This document shows positions 8,801 to 17,276 of a stretch of DNA of 64,000 bases, one piece after another. Origin of the DNA: Sulfidibacter corallicola (GTDB lineage Bacteria > Acidobacteriota > Holophagae > Acanthopleuribacterales > Acanthopleuribacteraceae). Made by a program: the position numbers and the translations under genes. The stretch covers positions 9,914,256 through 9,978,255 of the forward strand of contig NZ_CP071793.1 of the NCBI RefSeq assembly GCF_017498545.1, read 5' to 3'. Within the stretch, counting starts at the first letter, position 1; each line of letters begins with the position of its first letter. The notes under the pieces were generated by a model, which saw nothing but the letters and a program-made list of their open reading frames with translations, was not told where the DNA came from and ran no database searches.

Positions 8801-10507
8801 GCGGGCATCAAGTTCTACGTGGAGTCGGAACACCCCCACTGGCTGGCGGTGCTGCCCTGGTACTACATGACGGGTAAGGAACGCTATCGCGACGCGATCC
8901 CCGACATCCTGGACCACCGCGAGTGGCTGAGCTGGGGCGGCCAGTTCCAGATGGACCTGTCCCAAGCGCCCGACCTCCAGGAACGCTGGTACACCTACGA
9001 ACTGCGCAGCCTCAACTTGATGGGCTTCTTCGACACGCTGGGTCTCGCCGGCGGCGACGACACGTTGCTGCTCAGCCGCATGCAGCAGCAGGTCAATACC
9101 GAGGTCAGCGACGACGCCAACCAGAACGCGGCCGGTTGGGCACCCAATCGCGGCTTCTTCTTCGGCGGCGCGCCCTCGAACGACATCTCCACGCTCTTCT
9201 TCGTGGAAAAGCACATGGAGAACCTGTTGCTGGTGGCCCCGCTGTTCGCGCAGCTCTTCCCCAACGAGACGGACCTGCACAAAGGCCTGCGCGATCGCTT
9301 GCTCGGCTTCGCCTACTTCACCAATGTCGAGCTCTATCCGATCGCCAATGCGGCCGACACCTGGTTCGAGGTTCAGCTCTTCGTGCCGCCGCCCGACGAT
9401 GCGACCGATCAGGGCGCCAACGGCTACATCACCAACAGCAACGGCATACTGGCCTACGCGTACGAACGCACCGGCAACGACGCCTTCCTCGACGACCACG
9501 GACGGGTCGTGCCGGAAGAGCTGACCATCTTCAACGGTGTCGGCAACGTACGCACCAACTTCCAGGCCCTGCGGTTCATTTACGACCTGACCCATCGCGA
9601 CAAGGTGGACGTGGGTTTCCTGGACCTGGGCATCGACGACCAGGGCGGCGGTACCTATCGGTTGACCTGGACCAACCCCGCCAATGTGGACGTGGCCGAG
9701 TTGGTGCTGAAATTCAGCACCCGAACCATCGTCGAAAACCTGGACTTCAATCCCTGTGCGACGCTGTATTGTGGCGGCGGTACGCGCGGTTACGCGTTCG
9801 ACCCGGCGACCAACGTAGCCTTCTGGGCCGCGGACGAACCCACCATCGGACCGGCGCCTGGCGACACGGAAATCACGCTGACGGGCCTGCCGCCTGGTTT
9901 GGGTGCCGACAACTTCCGGCTGAAGTACCTCAACCGGTTCGCGGTCACGGGCCTGGACAAGCGCGACGACGGGGGCAGCGAGACGACGGTCCAGTTCGCG
10001 ACGGGCACCGGCACGGGTTCCGAAGCGACGACGGCGGTCAACGTGACGGTCACGCTCAGCGCCGCTTCCCAACAGACGGTGACGGTCGGCTACAGCGTGA
10101 CCGGCGGGACGGCCACGGCCGGCGACGATTTCGTGTTGGCGGCGGGGACCCTGACGTTCGATCCCCAGACGACCACCCGCGACATCGCCCTGACCATCGT
10201 GGACGATCAGGTCGCCGAGCCCGACGAAACGCTGGTCATCGGCCTGAGCGATCCCACCAACGCGATGTTGGGCGCGCCGGCAGGGTTCACCTACACCATC
10301 GACGACGATGACGCCGGCGGCGATCCCTGTCCGTCCAGTCCGGTGATGGGCGGCGCCTCGGCCGACTGCGCGGACCTCGCGGCCTTGATCGCGGCCTGGA
10401 ATACGGCGGCGGATCAAAACGAGACCTTCTCGGACACCACGGGCGAGGGCCGCCTGGACCTTCGCGAGGTGATCAGCCTGTTCAACTGCGTCGGTGCATG
10501 CGAGTGA
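5810..10507 (+). CDS. Secreted Calx-beta / PcRGLX-YetA-like carbohydrate-active protein
   Basis: About 1,565 residues. Signal peptide 1-24 (MRILVGNSLFALGF...). Then a concanavalin-like beta-sandwich (~28-210), two Calx-beta domains (~215-325, ~330-440; each ends in an ILDDD/ILDND Ca-binding tail), a large central region (~447-1383), a third Calx-beta (~1392-1500), and a Cys-containing tail with DTTGEGRLDLREVI, an EF-hand/dockerin-like loop. The start of the central region (TDEWVRFGVPLP, ARWVLVDSLVDFDG) resembles the RIFT-barrel domain of PcRGLX/YetA exo-rhamnogalacturonan lyases, so polysaccharide degradation is likely but the substrate is not known. Start chosen at 5810 (AGAGAGGT upstream, signal peptide) rather than an in-frame ATG 55 codons earlier. 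Confidence 0.82.
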   Translation: MRILVGNSLFALGFLWCAFPLLSQTTLIDDNFDDNDTDGWSTFGTVTAAGGSVAVTNGALVHQTQIPNSGTLRFQTDIRFPAPGGGIPEARLIFSQDALADPIQGDTSSYSFLVKEEFGQWLISLDRNDLFNETILATNTIAGDSIMDNVWYRISVTFADGQIDAALTTLAGAEIQAFEVNDTANDVNGTFTGLYTNGASQVDFDNFSVVLEGGGTPSVAFAQATGNGAETVTSVDVAVNLSAASQQTVTVDYAVTGGSAGNGADYDLAAGTLTFTPDQTTRNISFTVTNDAEDEGDETIEITLSNPGNAILGNPSVHTYTILDDDEPGGEPLVQFSQNSSSGSEAIANVALPVTITGTPTGTITIDYAVTGGSATGGNDYTFTAGTLSFPQGTTTQNVPIAIVDDAEDENTETIQVTLSNPTNAQLGSNDVHTYSILDNDGGGGPLDVSVFVQEALPGNIATGMNRTDEWVRFGVPLPDSADIASIDQLGLSGADDYQFQILATHASGNARWVLVDSLVDFDGAAGLTLRLTGGAGNVAGPDLATDNAGDVAIDTGPMEVTVSKTRGSIVESLTVDGQNYISNQTNESGVWMRSAGGTDYFSNLDTPARTLAVTLETNGPVRATVRIDGYLYDTGGTRYLRFRARLHFLKGARHFLAEVTLANDYQGGTVQEVDGAQLRLDTVMDSGVTYSVGGVNNDQDETFSNPLNTDLHLAQGYSTFRSWANDDGLQTRWVNFNGYRAFTTDIANPINNSGDAVDYARGYATLDDGTRRLHLIYKQLSGHWSGGYQLGAGNGTFAFNFLSDRVTPQDQANFRFSYFAHETREFLVAFGNGQTADYWENRMNYPLFAVCDVDQYACTGAIWNRTRLPNKAQIDNYYLSLNDPPTLDDIWPNLPENRSDDIFNWGRPQVAVVKIGSSSSGGPDGNYDFVSDYLIRTILARLGSYYLLTDAWVTALTELAITRGFDYKPGLDTIGENSLVEPTATGGGAETSNGIGAGIKFYVESEHPHWLAVLPWYYMTGKERYRDAIPDILDHREWLSWGGQFQMDLSQAPDLQERWYTYELRSLNLMGFFDTLGLAGGDDTLLLSRMQQQVNTEVSDDANQNAAGWAPNRGFFFGGAPSNDISTLFFVEKHMENLLLVAPLFAQLFPNETDLHKGLRDRLLGFAYFTNVELYPIANAADTWFEVQLFVPPPDDATDQGANGYITNSNGILAYAYERTGNDAFLDDHGRVVPEELTIFNGVGNVRTNFQALRFIYDLTHRDKVDVGFLDLGIDDQGGGTYRLTWTNPANVDVAELVLKFSTRTIVENLDFNPCATLYCGGGTRGYAFDPATNVAFWAADEPTIGPAPGDTEITLTGLPPGLGADNFRLKYLNRFAVTGLDKRDDGGSETTVQFATGTGTGSEATTAVNVTVTLSAASQQTVTVGYSVTGGTATAGDDFVLAAGTLTFDPQTTTRDIALTIVDDQVAEPDETLVIGLSDPTNAMLGAPAGFTYTIDDDDAGGDPCPSSPVMGGASADCADLAALIAAWNTAADQNETFSDTTGEGRLDLREVISLFNCVGACE

Positions 10508-10568
10508 CTCGTTCGGGTGCGTCGCTCCGCGGTTGAACCATCTCTCAATCCAAAACGAGGAGGCTTCG

Positions 10569-10595
10569 GTAGGTGCAGCAAGCTGCTGCACCTAC
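10569..10595. repeat. Perfect GTAG hairpin between convergent genes
   Basis: GTAGGTGCAGCA / AGC / TGCTGCACCTAC: 12-bp perfect stem, 3-nt loop. It lies between two converging genes, so it could end transcription from both sides, although no T-run follows. Its core is the same GTGCAGCA palindrome type as at 3865-3883 and 11936-11962. Confidence 0.85.
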
Positions 10596-10635
10596 AGGTC
10601 TTGCCCGTCCTGCCCGACCCTTCCCCCATTCATGC

Positions 10636-11538
10636 TCAATCGCGCTGTGAGGTTCCACCGCGTTTGATAGTGAGGGTCAGATCCACTTGCCACCCCTCTT
10701 TCTCAATCTTCATCGAGGTTGGACGATCGAATGCAACCGGATAAGACCAGAAAAGTGCCCGTCTCCCATCACCCTCGATGAATGAAAAATGATAGAGAAG
10801 TTCATCGGCATTGATCCGTTCCAGGTACTCCAAGTCGATCCGGAAAAAGGACTGCCCCGCTTCCCCAGACCAGTGAGCCTGCCCCTGTTCGTGTATGGTC
10901 AGGGCAAGATGTTTTTTATCGAAGATGCGCTCTTGTCGATGGGAGACCGAGACGTCTCCGATCGCGATGGCCGTAACTTGCCAGTCACGCCAGAAGGCAT
11001 CCGGGATTTCTTCTCGTAGGTATCCGGGTATCGCCGAAATGAAGCCGGCGACGACCGCCAAAGTCACCAGAATCCAGGGCCACGGTCTTTTAAAACGTGA
11101 TGTCGCCGTTTCTTTTGCAGCCACCAGCACCGCTCGTTTGAGTGGCTGGAATACCACTTCAGCCAAGAGCAACCCGTAGAGCAGGCCCAACAACGCAGTG
11201 GCGATCGAGGGGGCGAGCCTGTCAGAATCGTTGACAGTGGCCAAAATTCGGATCAAGGAAATCACGACGAGAACCATGCCACCCGAATAAGCCAGTCGTG
11301 AACAAAAATCTAGATCGGTGGCGATTTCCGCTGGACGGCCCGGTCCGCGAAGTTGCTTTTTGGATAGGAGATCCCATATCTCGGATAAGGAGACGCGGGA
11401 TCCGGTCATCAAGTGGCCGCCATACACGATGCCGAACACGATAAGTATCGATTGCATGTCGAGCAAAATAACGCGATCGAATTGGATACTGAAAAACAAT
11501 GCAAAAAGAAGCACTGCCAACCCAGAGAGTTGCTTCAT
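10636..11538 (-). CDS. MotA/TolQ/ExbB-like membrane protein with exported C-terminal domain
   Basis: 300 residues. The N-terminal half has about four membrane segments (~5-25, ~30-45, ~85-105, ~115-135). The stretch ending LAPSIATALLGLLYGLLLAE followed by VVFQPLKRA is the pattern conserved in the MotA/TolQ/ExbB channel family. A further segment (~155-172) leads to a ~125-residue soluble C-terminus with no family I recognise. No MotB/TolR/ExbD partner is adjacent, which argues against a motor or TonB-energising role as it stands. ATG at 11538 is preceded by AAGGGCG. Convergent with the secreted lyase-like gene. Confidence 0.65.
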   Translation of the reverse strand: MKQLSGLAVLLFALFFSIQFDRVILLDMQSILIVFGIVYGGHLMTGSRVSLSEIWDLLSKKQLRGPGRPAEIATDLDFCSRLAYSGGMVLVVISLIRILATVNDSDRLAPSIATALLGLLYGLLLAEVVFQPLKRAVLVAAKETATSRFKRPWPWILVTLAVVAGFISAIPGYLREEIPDAFWRDWQVTAIAIGDVSVSHRQERIFDKKHLALTIHEQGQAHWSGEAGQSFFRIDLEYLERINADELLYHFSFIEGDGRRALFWSYPVAFDRPTSMKIEKEGWQVDLTLTIKRGGTSQRD

Positions 11539-12260
11539 GAGTCACGCCCTTGGATATTTTGAGTAGCTCCGTTATCTGTCAGGGCGTCAAAAATCCTCGT
11601 CGAGGGCGGTGGGTTGCCACCACAAGGCACGTCTCTTGGCCAACCTGGAAGACGCAGGGGGAGACGCAGGGGGACAGTCAAATGTAAGCAACTGGAGCCG
11701 TTCGCTTTGGATACCTGGCCTTCACAAGGGGCCGTCGATTTGGATCCTGGGCCGATCTCTCGGTCGTCACCTTCGGATGACTCGCGGACCGCTCTTGTTG
11801 TTGCGGCAGGGCGCATTTCGGGATTCCGTCGTGGGGGGCAGGGGGACAGCCAAGTTCAAACAACTGCAAGTAAATCATTTGTATACGTTGCTCCGCTCTT
11901 GGGCTTCTTCTCGATTCGGGACTCTTGGGCTTCGATTGGTGCAGCAAGCTGCTGCACCTACCGGGCACCACGAATCTCTCAGCATTCGGGCTCTCCGATC
12001 TGGGAGTCAGCGATGCTCCCACGGTCGGGACATCGAGGTGTCTCCTCGACCGTTCTTTTGGTGGAGTGCGGTGCGTTGGGACACATCGAAACCATCGGTG
12101 ATTCGAGGCCACTTACCCGCGTTGGCTGTGCCGTCGCGTATCCCACTGAAGCCACACGACTCATGCTAAATTGAAGATTCGAAACGCAGCTACCGACTAT
12201 TCGAGACGGCGGCACGCATCCGACCTCCCGCCACTGAACGCTACTCAACGAGGATTCCCC
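11539..12260. other. Intergenic region with REP hairpin and GGGGGACAG motifs
   Basis: No convincing gene; the frames present lack ribosome sites and overlap repeats. GGGGGACAG occurs near 11670 and 11840, shared with the palindrome at 32162. A GTAG hairpin (minus orientation) is at 11936-11965 with core GTGCAGCAGCTTGCTGCAC, then the usual head sequence (CATTCGGG, read on the other strand). The last ~250 bases hold the leader of the VWA gene. Confidence 0.6.
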
Positions 12261-14213
12261 ATGCGCCACACCCTTTTACTTCCCCTGTTTTTCGCGTTGC
12301 CCTTCGTCGCCGCCGAAAACACCTACCTGGAATTGATTCTCGACGCTTCCGGCTCGATGTGGAACAAGCTCGACGATGGCCGCTACCGCATCGTCGCGGC
12401 CAAGGACGTGCTGGCCACCGTCATCCAGAGCCTGCCCGCCGACCGCGACGACCTGCACGTGGGTCTGCGCATCTACGGTTCCCGTGTCCCCCATCGCGAA
12501 GAAGGCGCCTGCGAAGACAGTCTGCTCGCCGTGAACCTGCGGGGCGTGGACCGTGACCAACTGCTGAAGGCCGTGCGCCGGGCTCGGGCCGTGGGCGCCA
12601 CGCCCATCGCCCTGTCGCTGTTGAAGGCGGCCGAGGACTTTCCCGCCGAGGGCCGCAAGAGAATCGTGCTGGTGACCGATGGCCTGGAATCCTGCGACGG
12701 CGACTTGAAAGCGGCCGTCACGGCGCTGCGCGCCAATGGCGTCGAAATCGACCTGCACATCATCGGACTCGACCTGGACCCAACAGCCGTCGACGTCTTT
12801 TCACGGTACGCCACCATCGAGAACGTGACCAGCGCCAAGGCCCTCGCCGAAGCGCTCACCAAGGAGGTCGGTCAGTCGGTCGCGCTCGACGAAACCCACT
12901 ACGACCTGCGCGTCGTCCTGAAACGCCAAGGCAAGGTGGAGACCACCGCAAAAGCGACGCTCGTCGATCCGGTCACGGAAGAGGCGCGCCATCTGGACAC
13001 GAAAGAAGATCACTACCACATCCGCGCCAAAGCGGGCAGCTACCGCCTGAAAGTGGTCGACCTGCACGCCGGGACCCTGGAATTCAACGGCATCGCCGTC
13101 GCCGGGAACGCTTCCAATCGCTACGAATTCGAACTGGTCCCCGAGCGAAAGACCCACCTGGAAGTCACGCCGACAACCGCCACCGCGGGCGGGGAAGTGA
13201 CCCTCCGCTTCCGCGGCGCGCCAAGCGAGGGCGAGCCCTGGGTCACCATCGTGACGGCCGACACACCGGACGGCACCCATGCGCGCTGGACCTACATCCA
13301 AGGGCCCGAAGGCGAAACGAAGCTACGCTGTCCCGACGAGCCGGGCCCTTTGGAGGCACGCCTGATCGCGACCCTGCCCAGCGGAATCGACACGGTGCTG
13401 GCACGGGCTGCGTTCACGGGAAAAAAGGCCGCAATCACGCTCGCGGCGACCGCTCCCAACGCCGGGACCCCCTTCCAGGTCGACTGGACCGGTCCGAACA
13501 ATCCGGGAGATTACGTGACGATCGTGCCCGAGAACAGCCCGCCGGGAACCTATAAGAGTTGGGCCTACACCAAAAACGGGAGCCCACTGCAGTTGACCGC
13601 CCCGACCGCGGAGGGCCATTTCGAGCTTCGCTACGTCAGCGACGCCGGCACCACCCTTCATACCGTGCCGATTCGGATCAAGCCGCTGTCGGTCTCGCTG
13701 AAGGCTCCGGAACAAGTGAACGGCGGAGCCGCGTTCGAGGTGTCGTGGGAAGGGCCGAACGCATCCGGCGACTACATCACGATCGTGGCGCAGGCCAGCC
13801 CGCCAGGCAGTTACCTGAGCTACGCCTACACCAGGGCCGGTAAAACCGTCAGCCTGGAAGCGCCACTCGATGCCGGGCCCTACGAAATTCGCTACGTGAG
13901 CGACGCGGACAGCAGCACCCTGGCGAAGCGGCCGATCGAGGTCAAGTCTGTCGAAACGACCCTCGAGGTGGCCGACACCTTGACGGCGGGCCAACCCTTC
14001 CCGGTGCGCTGGCAGGGACCCAACGCATCCTCGGACTACTTGACCATCGTGCCGCGCGGCGCCGATGACGCCAGCTACGGCAGTTATGCCTATACCCGCC
14101 ACGGAAACCCGCTCAACCTGACGGCCCCCGATGAACCCGGGGACTACGAGGTTCGCTACAACAACGAAGCCTCGGCTCGGGTCCTGGCCAGGGTGCCGGT
14201 GAAGGTGAAGTAG
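12261..14213 (+). CDS. Secreted VWA-domain protein with Ig-like repeats
   Basis: 650 residues. Signal peptide 1-~18 (MRHTLLLPLFFALPFVAAE). VWA domain ~20-200 with a complete MIDAS start DASGSMW (D-x-S-x-S at ~27) and a TDG at ~139, so it should bind a divalent metal and a ligand. After a spacer come four ~85-residue Ig-like repeats from ~300 to the end; the last three share GPN-x-x-x-DY-x-TIV, Y-x-S(W/Y)AYT and RY(V/N) signatures, the first is degenerate. Likely a periplasmic or surface adhesion/sensing protein. Start at 12261 has CGAGGATT upstream and gives a clean signal peptide; an in-frame ATG 30 codons earlier would spoil it. Convergent with the next kinase gene. Confidence 0.85.
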   Translation: MRHTLLLPLFFALPFVAAENTYLELILDASGSMWNKLDDGRYRIVAAKDVLATVIQSLPADRDDLHVGLRIYGSRVPHREEGACEDSLLAVNLRGVDRDQLLKAVRRARAVGATPIALSLLKAAEDFPAEGRKRIVLVTDGLESCDGDLKAAVTALRANGVEIDLHIIGLDLDPTAVDVFSRYATIENVTSAKALAEALTKEVGQSVALDETHYDLRVVLKRQGKVETTAKATLVDPVTEEARHLDTKEDHYHIRAKAGSYRLKVVDLHAGTLEFNGIAVAGNASNRYEFELVPERKTHLEVTPTTATAGGEVTLRFRGAPSEGEPWVTIVTADTPDGTHARWTYIQGPEGETKLRCPDEPGPLEARLIATLPSGIDTVLARAAFTGKKAAITLAATAPNAGTPFQVDWTGPNNPGDYVTIVPENSPPGTYKSWAYTKNGSPLQLTAPTAEGHFELRYVSDAGTTLHTVPIRIKPLSVSLKAPEQVNGGAAFEVSWEGPNASGDYITIVAQASPPGSYLSYAYTRAGKTVSLEAPLDAGPYEIRYVSDADSSTLAKRPIEVKSVETTLEVADTLTAGQPFPVRWQGPNASSDYLTIVPRGADDASYGSYAYTRHGNPLNLTAPDEPGDYEVRYNNEASARVLARVPVKVK

Positions 14214-14349
14214 TTCCCGAAGGACGGTGGCGCGAGCCGTTTGCGTCGCCCCGCTCACCGTCGACAGGGCGCAACTCTCGGTCTAGGGGAACCGCGTCTC
14301 ACCGTTCATCGATGGATGGAGAACCGGTGACCCGGGCCCTGCCTGTGGG

Positions 14350-16377
14350 TCAGTTGGGGGCCGTGGGTTCCGCCACTTCCATGGGCTCCGATGGGGCCAG
14401 GCAGGAATCCACGGTGGGCGGAGGCATCGAAACTCCGGGGGCCGTTCCCCGTTGGCTCTGGTCCGCAGGGTCCAGGTCCCAATGGGTTTCCAACGGCAGA
14501 AAGATCGCGAAGCAGGATCCTCTGTCCGCGCCTTCGCTGGTGATCTCCATGGTACCGCCCATGGCTTTCACCGTCTCCATGCAGTACTTGACACCGAATC
14601 CGTGACCCTCCCGCTTGGTCGTGAACCCGTAGGTTCCCAACTTCTTCAGGTTCTCGGGACCGATGCCCACCCCGTTGTCGCAGAAGCTCACCTTGACCCG
14701 TCGATCGTCGGTGAGTTCGATGCCCAGGAACAACTTCGGCTCGGGACAGGACTCCGAAGCCATCGCCTCCCGCGCGTTCTTGATGAGGTTCAGAAAGACG
14801 TGCGCCAATTTGGTGCGGGGATAGGGAACCAGTTGGGTGAAGGCGTAGTCTCGTTCGATCTCGATCGTGCGAGCCGCTCTTCCGCTGAACTGAATCTTGA
14901 GGGCGTCGTCCAGGACTTCGTCGAGCCGGCACTCGCCCGACCGCTCCACGGCAAACGTCTGTTGGGTTCGCGCCACCTCGCGAATCAGGCCGATCTGCTT
15001 GGTCAGCTCTTCCATCTCGCATTCCATTCGCTCCCGCTGCCGGTCCAGATCCTCTCCCGCCAGGCTGAGGAAATCCGGTAACTTGCGGCCGCGCTCGTCC
15101 TCGACGAGGAAGGTCGCGAGATGTTGGCGGTGCTGTTCCAGTAGGGCCAGTCCCCTCAACAGCGAGGGCAGTCTCGATTGCTCCATGACCCTTCGCAGGG
15201 ATTGAGACCCCACCACCAGGCTGTTGACCACGTTCCCGATGTTGTGGACGGTACAATTGGCGATCTCACGAGCCATCGCCAACTCTTCCTGGGCGCGGGT
15301 GCGATCGGCGATCTCGCGCTGCAACTCGTCGTTTTTATCGTGGAGCTGGGCCGTGCGTCGCTTGACCCGCTCCTCCAGTTCGTCGTGGGCCTGCTGCAAA
15401 TCTTCCTCGGCCCGCACGCGAACCCCGATCTCTTCCCGCAGTTCGGCCGTGCGCATCCGCACCACCCTTCGAAGCGAAAGGTTCCACAGCAGAATCAACG
15501 TGACCATCCCCGCGAACATCGGCAGCACGATCCGAAACAACGGCGACTGGTAGATGCTCGGCAGGCGCAACGAGATCCAACGACTGTAGATCGCGGAACC
15601 CTCCCTCTTTTCGAGATGCCTCATGGCCTTGGTCAAGATCGCGTGAAGCATCGGCTGGTCCTTGCGGGACGCCATGCCGAAATGGTAGGAAAAGTCCACA
15701 TCGCCCGCGACACGCAGGTTGCCGAGCCCTTCTTTTTCGATCAGGTAACTCACCGTGCCCAGATCCGCCACATAGGCGTCCACTTCACCGAAGGCGACCA
15801 TCCGCAATCCGTCCATGTCGCTGTCGGTCTCGATCAGGTCGAGCGTGGGATACACGGTTCGCAGATGTTCGGTCACCGCGAACGACTTGGCGGAACCCAC
15901 CCGCATCGCCTCGAGATTGGCGATCTCCAGCGACGTTCCCGCATCGGCCCGGGTGATGATCACCGCCGGAAGGGAGATGTAGGGGTCCGTGAAATTCAGG
16001 TACTCGGCACGACTATCCATGTGGGTGATCGACGTGACGATGTCGAATCGCCCCTGCTTGGCGCCTGCGATGATCTGGGGGAATTCGAGCGGGTCGCTGA
16101 ACCGGAAGCGAAGGTCCAATTCCCGCTCAAGCAGGCGCAGATAATCCGCGGAGACGCCGTGAATCTCGCCCTGTTCGTCGACGAACAGATAGGGCGGATA
16201 GTAGCGCTCCACCGCCACCAGGAGCGAATCGCGATGATTTGCCAACCACTCGCGCTCCGCATAGGACAGCGGAATGCCTTCGGAGTCCAACGAGCACCCC
16301 GAAAACGTGCATATCAAAAGAAAGGAAAGAACCGTGGAACTGTAAAAAAAGCCACGGCAACCAAAGTGAGCCGTCAT
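14350..16377 (-). CDS. Sensor histidine kinase with solute-binding (SBP_bac_3) sensor
   Basis: About 675 residues. An export signal (residues 1-~30, ending FSGCS, lipobox-like) leads to a periplasmic SBP_bac_3 domain ~45-275 (YYPPYLFVDEQGEIHGVS, FDIVTSITH, FTDPYISLPAVI), as in BvgS/EvgS-type sensors. Then a transmembrane helix ~285-305, a long coiled coil to ~370, a dimerisation helix with VHNIGNVVNSL (phospho-His about residue 378) and an ATPase domain with NLIKNAREA, DNGVGIG and GHGFGVKYC. The H-N-x-x-N form replaces HELRTP. Probably senses an amino-acid-like solute. No response regulator is adjacent. ATG at 16377 is preferred (GGGGAC 6 bases upstream of it); an upstream TTG (16422) also stays in frame. 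Confidence 0.87.
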   Translation of the reverse strand: MTAHFGCRGFFYSSTVLSFLLICTFSGCSLDSEGIPLSYAEREWLANHRDSLLVAVERYYPPYLFVDEQGEIHGVSADYLRLLERELDLRFRFSDPLEFPQIIAGAKQGRFDIVTSITHMDSRAEYLNFTDPYISLPAVIITRADAGTSLEIANLEAMRVGSAKSFAVTEHLRTVYPTLDLIETDSDMDGLRMVAFGEVDAYVADLGTVSYLIEKEGLGNLRVAGDVDFSYHFGMASRKDQPMLHAILTKAMRHLEKREGSAIYSRWISLRLPSIYQSPLFRIVLPMFAGMVTLILLWNLSLRRVVRMRTAELREEIGVRVRAEEDLQQAHDELEERVKRRTAQLHDKNDELQREIADRTRAQEELAMAREIANCTVHNIGNVVNSLVVGSQSLRRVMEQSRLPSLLRGLALLEQHRQHLATFLVEDERGRKLPDFLSLAGEDLDRQRERMECEMEELTKQIGLIREVARTQQTFAVERSGECRLDEVLDDALKIQFSGRAARTIEIERDYAFTQLVPYPRTKLAHVFLNLIKNAREAMASESCPEPKLFLGIELTDDRRVKVSFCDNGVGIGPENLKKLGTYGFTTKREGHGFGVKYCMETVKAMGGTMEITSEGADRGSCFAIFLPLETHWDLDPADQSQRGTAPGVSMPPPTVDSCLAPSEPMEVAEPTAPN

Positions 16378-17276
16378 GTCGATGTCCCCACCGAACGAAC
16401 CTATCCAGCGTGATAGGCTCAAATCGCCCCGCTAGGGCAAACGGGTGAAAGGGAATGAGGGGGAATGTATTCACGACCGAATGCGATTTTTCAAGGATAA
16501 TATGGATCACATTAAATTTACCAGGTGCCACCTTGTCATATTTTCACAAATCCAGTCATTTTCTCTGATTTTGTAGAACATCTAAAAAATTATACAAATT
16601 AACTGCAAAAAATACCAGATAATGTGGCGAACCTTACTGACACGGTCATCCAAAACCGGTTCAAAGTGGGACACTTGGGTCTGGTGGTCCCGTCGGGGAT
16701 GCCCGTGCGTTGGCCGAGACCGTCCTCGTTGTGTATCGGATCGAGTGCGGCGGGCTGGAGCCAGGTCTTGTCGGGCTATGCGATCCACCAAAACCGGGCG
16801 GTGAGAAATCTCCAAATATCGCTAAAGATATCGGCGGCTCCGTGCGTTGTATTAGATAAATGCCAAGGTTCTGATATTCATGGCCTTAAAACCTAAAGTG
16901 AACGATTTGCGGCGGCGCCCCGATGCGGACGCCCGCTACCAACCTGTTGGGCCGCAACAGATCGGTACCATGCCCAGGATCCTTTCCCCCTTGGAAGACT
17001 CGCCCCGGACCGTCGCGATCCGAAAGCCCGATCGGAAACGATCGGTCACCCCCTCCACCCAATTCGCACACTCTAGGTCAAACTTCGCATACTCGAGGTC
17101 AAACAAGGTAAGATGGCACGTTGTCCCTTGGATCGACCCGCTATTCTGGGCATCTTCGTTCCCCCCTTCAACCTCCCAGACCCCGCCCGTTAGAGAACCT
17201 TGACCGATGATTCGTTGAGGGGCATCGGCTCATAAGCGGAATTCGAGTCCGGACATCGCGTTTTGGGAAAGCCCCT
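16378..17276. other. Divergent promoter region between two kinases
   Basis: About 900 bases with no convincing gene. 16490-16620 is markedly A+T-rich. The rest is ordinary composition with no recognisable repeat of the GTAG family. It must carry the promoters for both flanking kinase genes. One 21-bp imperfect direct repeat (17063-17104) is listed separately. Confidence 0.55.
17063..17104. promoter_or_regulatory. Direct repeat upstream of hybrid kinase, possible operator
   Basis: Two adjacent 21-bp units, TTCGCACACTCTAGGTCAAAC and TTCGCATACTCGAGGTCAAAC written with two differences (C/T at position 7 and T/G at position 12), about 170 bp before the hybrid kinase start. Tandem direct repeats of two helical turns are a common layout for response-regulator sites; here that is inference. 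Confidence 0.35.

Noticed and set aside
5636-10591. Uninterrupted antisense frame of about 1,650 codons opposite the lyase-like gene
   Set aside because: Valine/glycine/arginine-rich translation without domains, mirrors the codon bias of the sense gene; no ribosome site. A G+C-rich shadow.
11600-11660. Second sigma-54 promoter (GGCACGTCTCTTGG)
   Set aside because: The -12 GC is GG, and no gene follows within 600 bp on that strand.
11609-12174. Two overlapping ~186-codon frames before the VWA gene
   Set aside because: Cross a REP hairpin and GGGGGACAG motifs, lack ribosome sites, and have no recognisable domain.
16880-17203. 107-codon frame upstream of the hybrid kinase
   Set aside because: No ribosome site, Pro/Arg/Ser-rich, contains the 21-bp direct repeat; more likely leader DNA.
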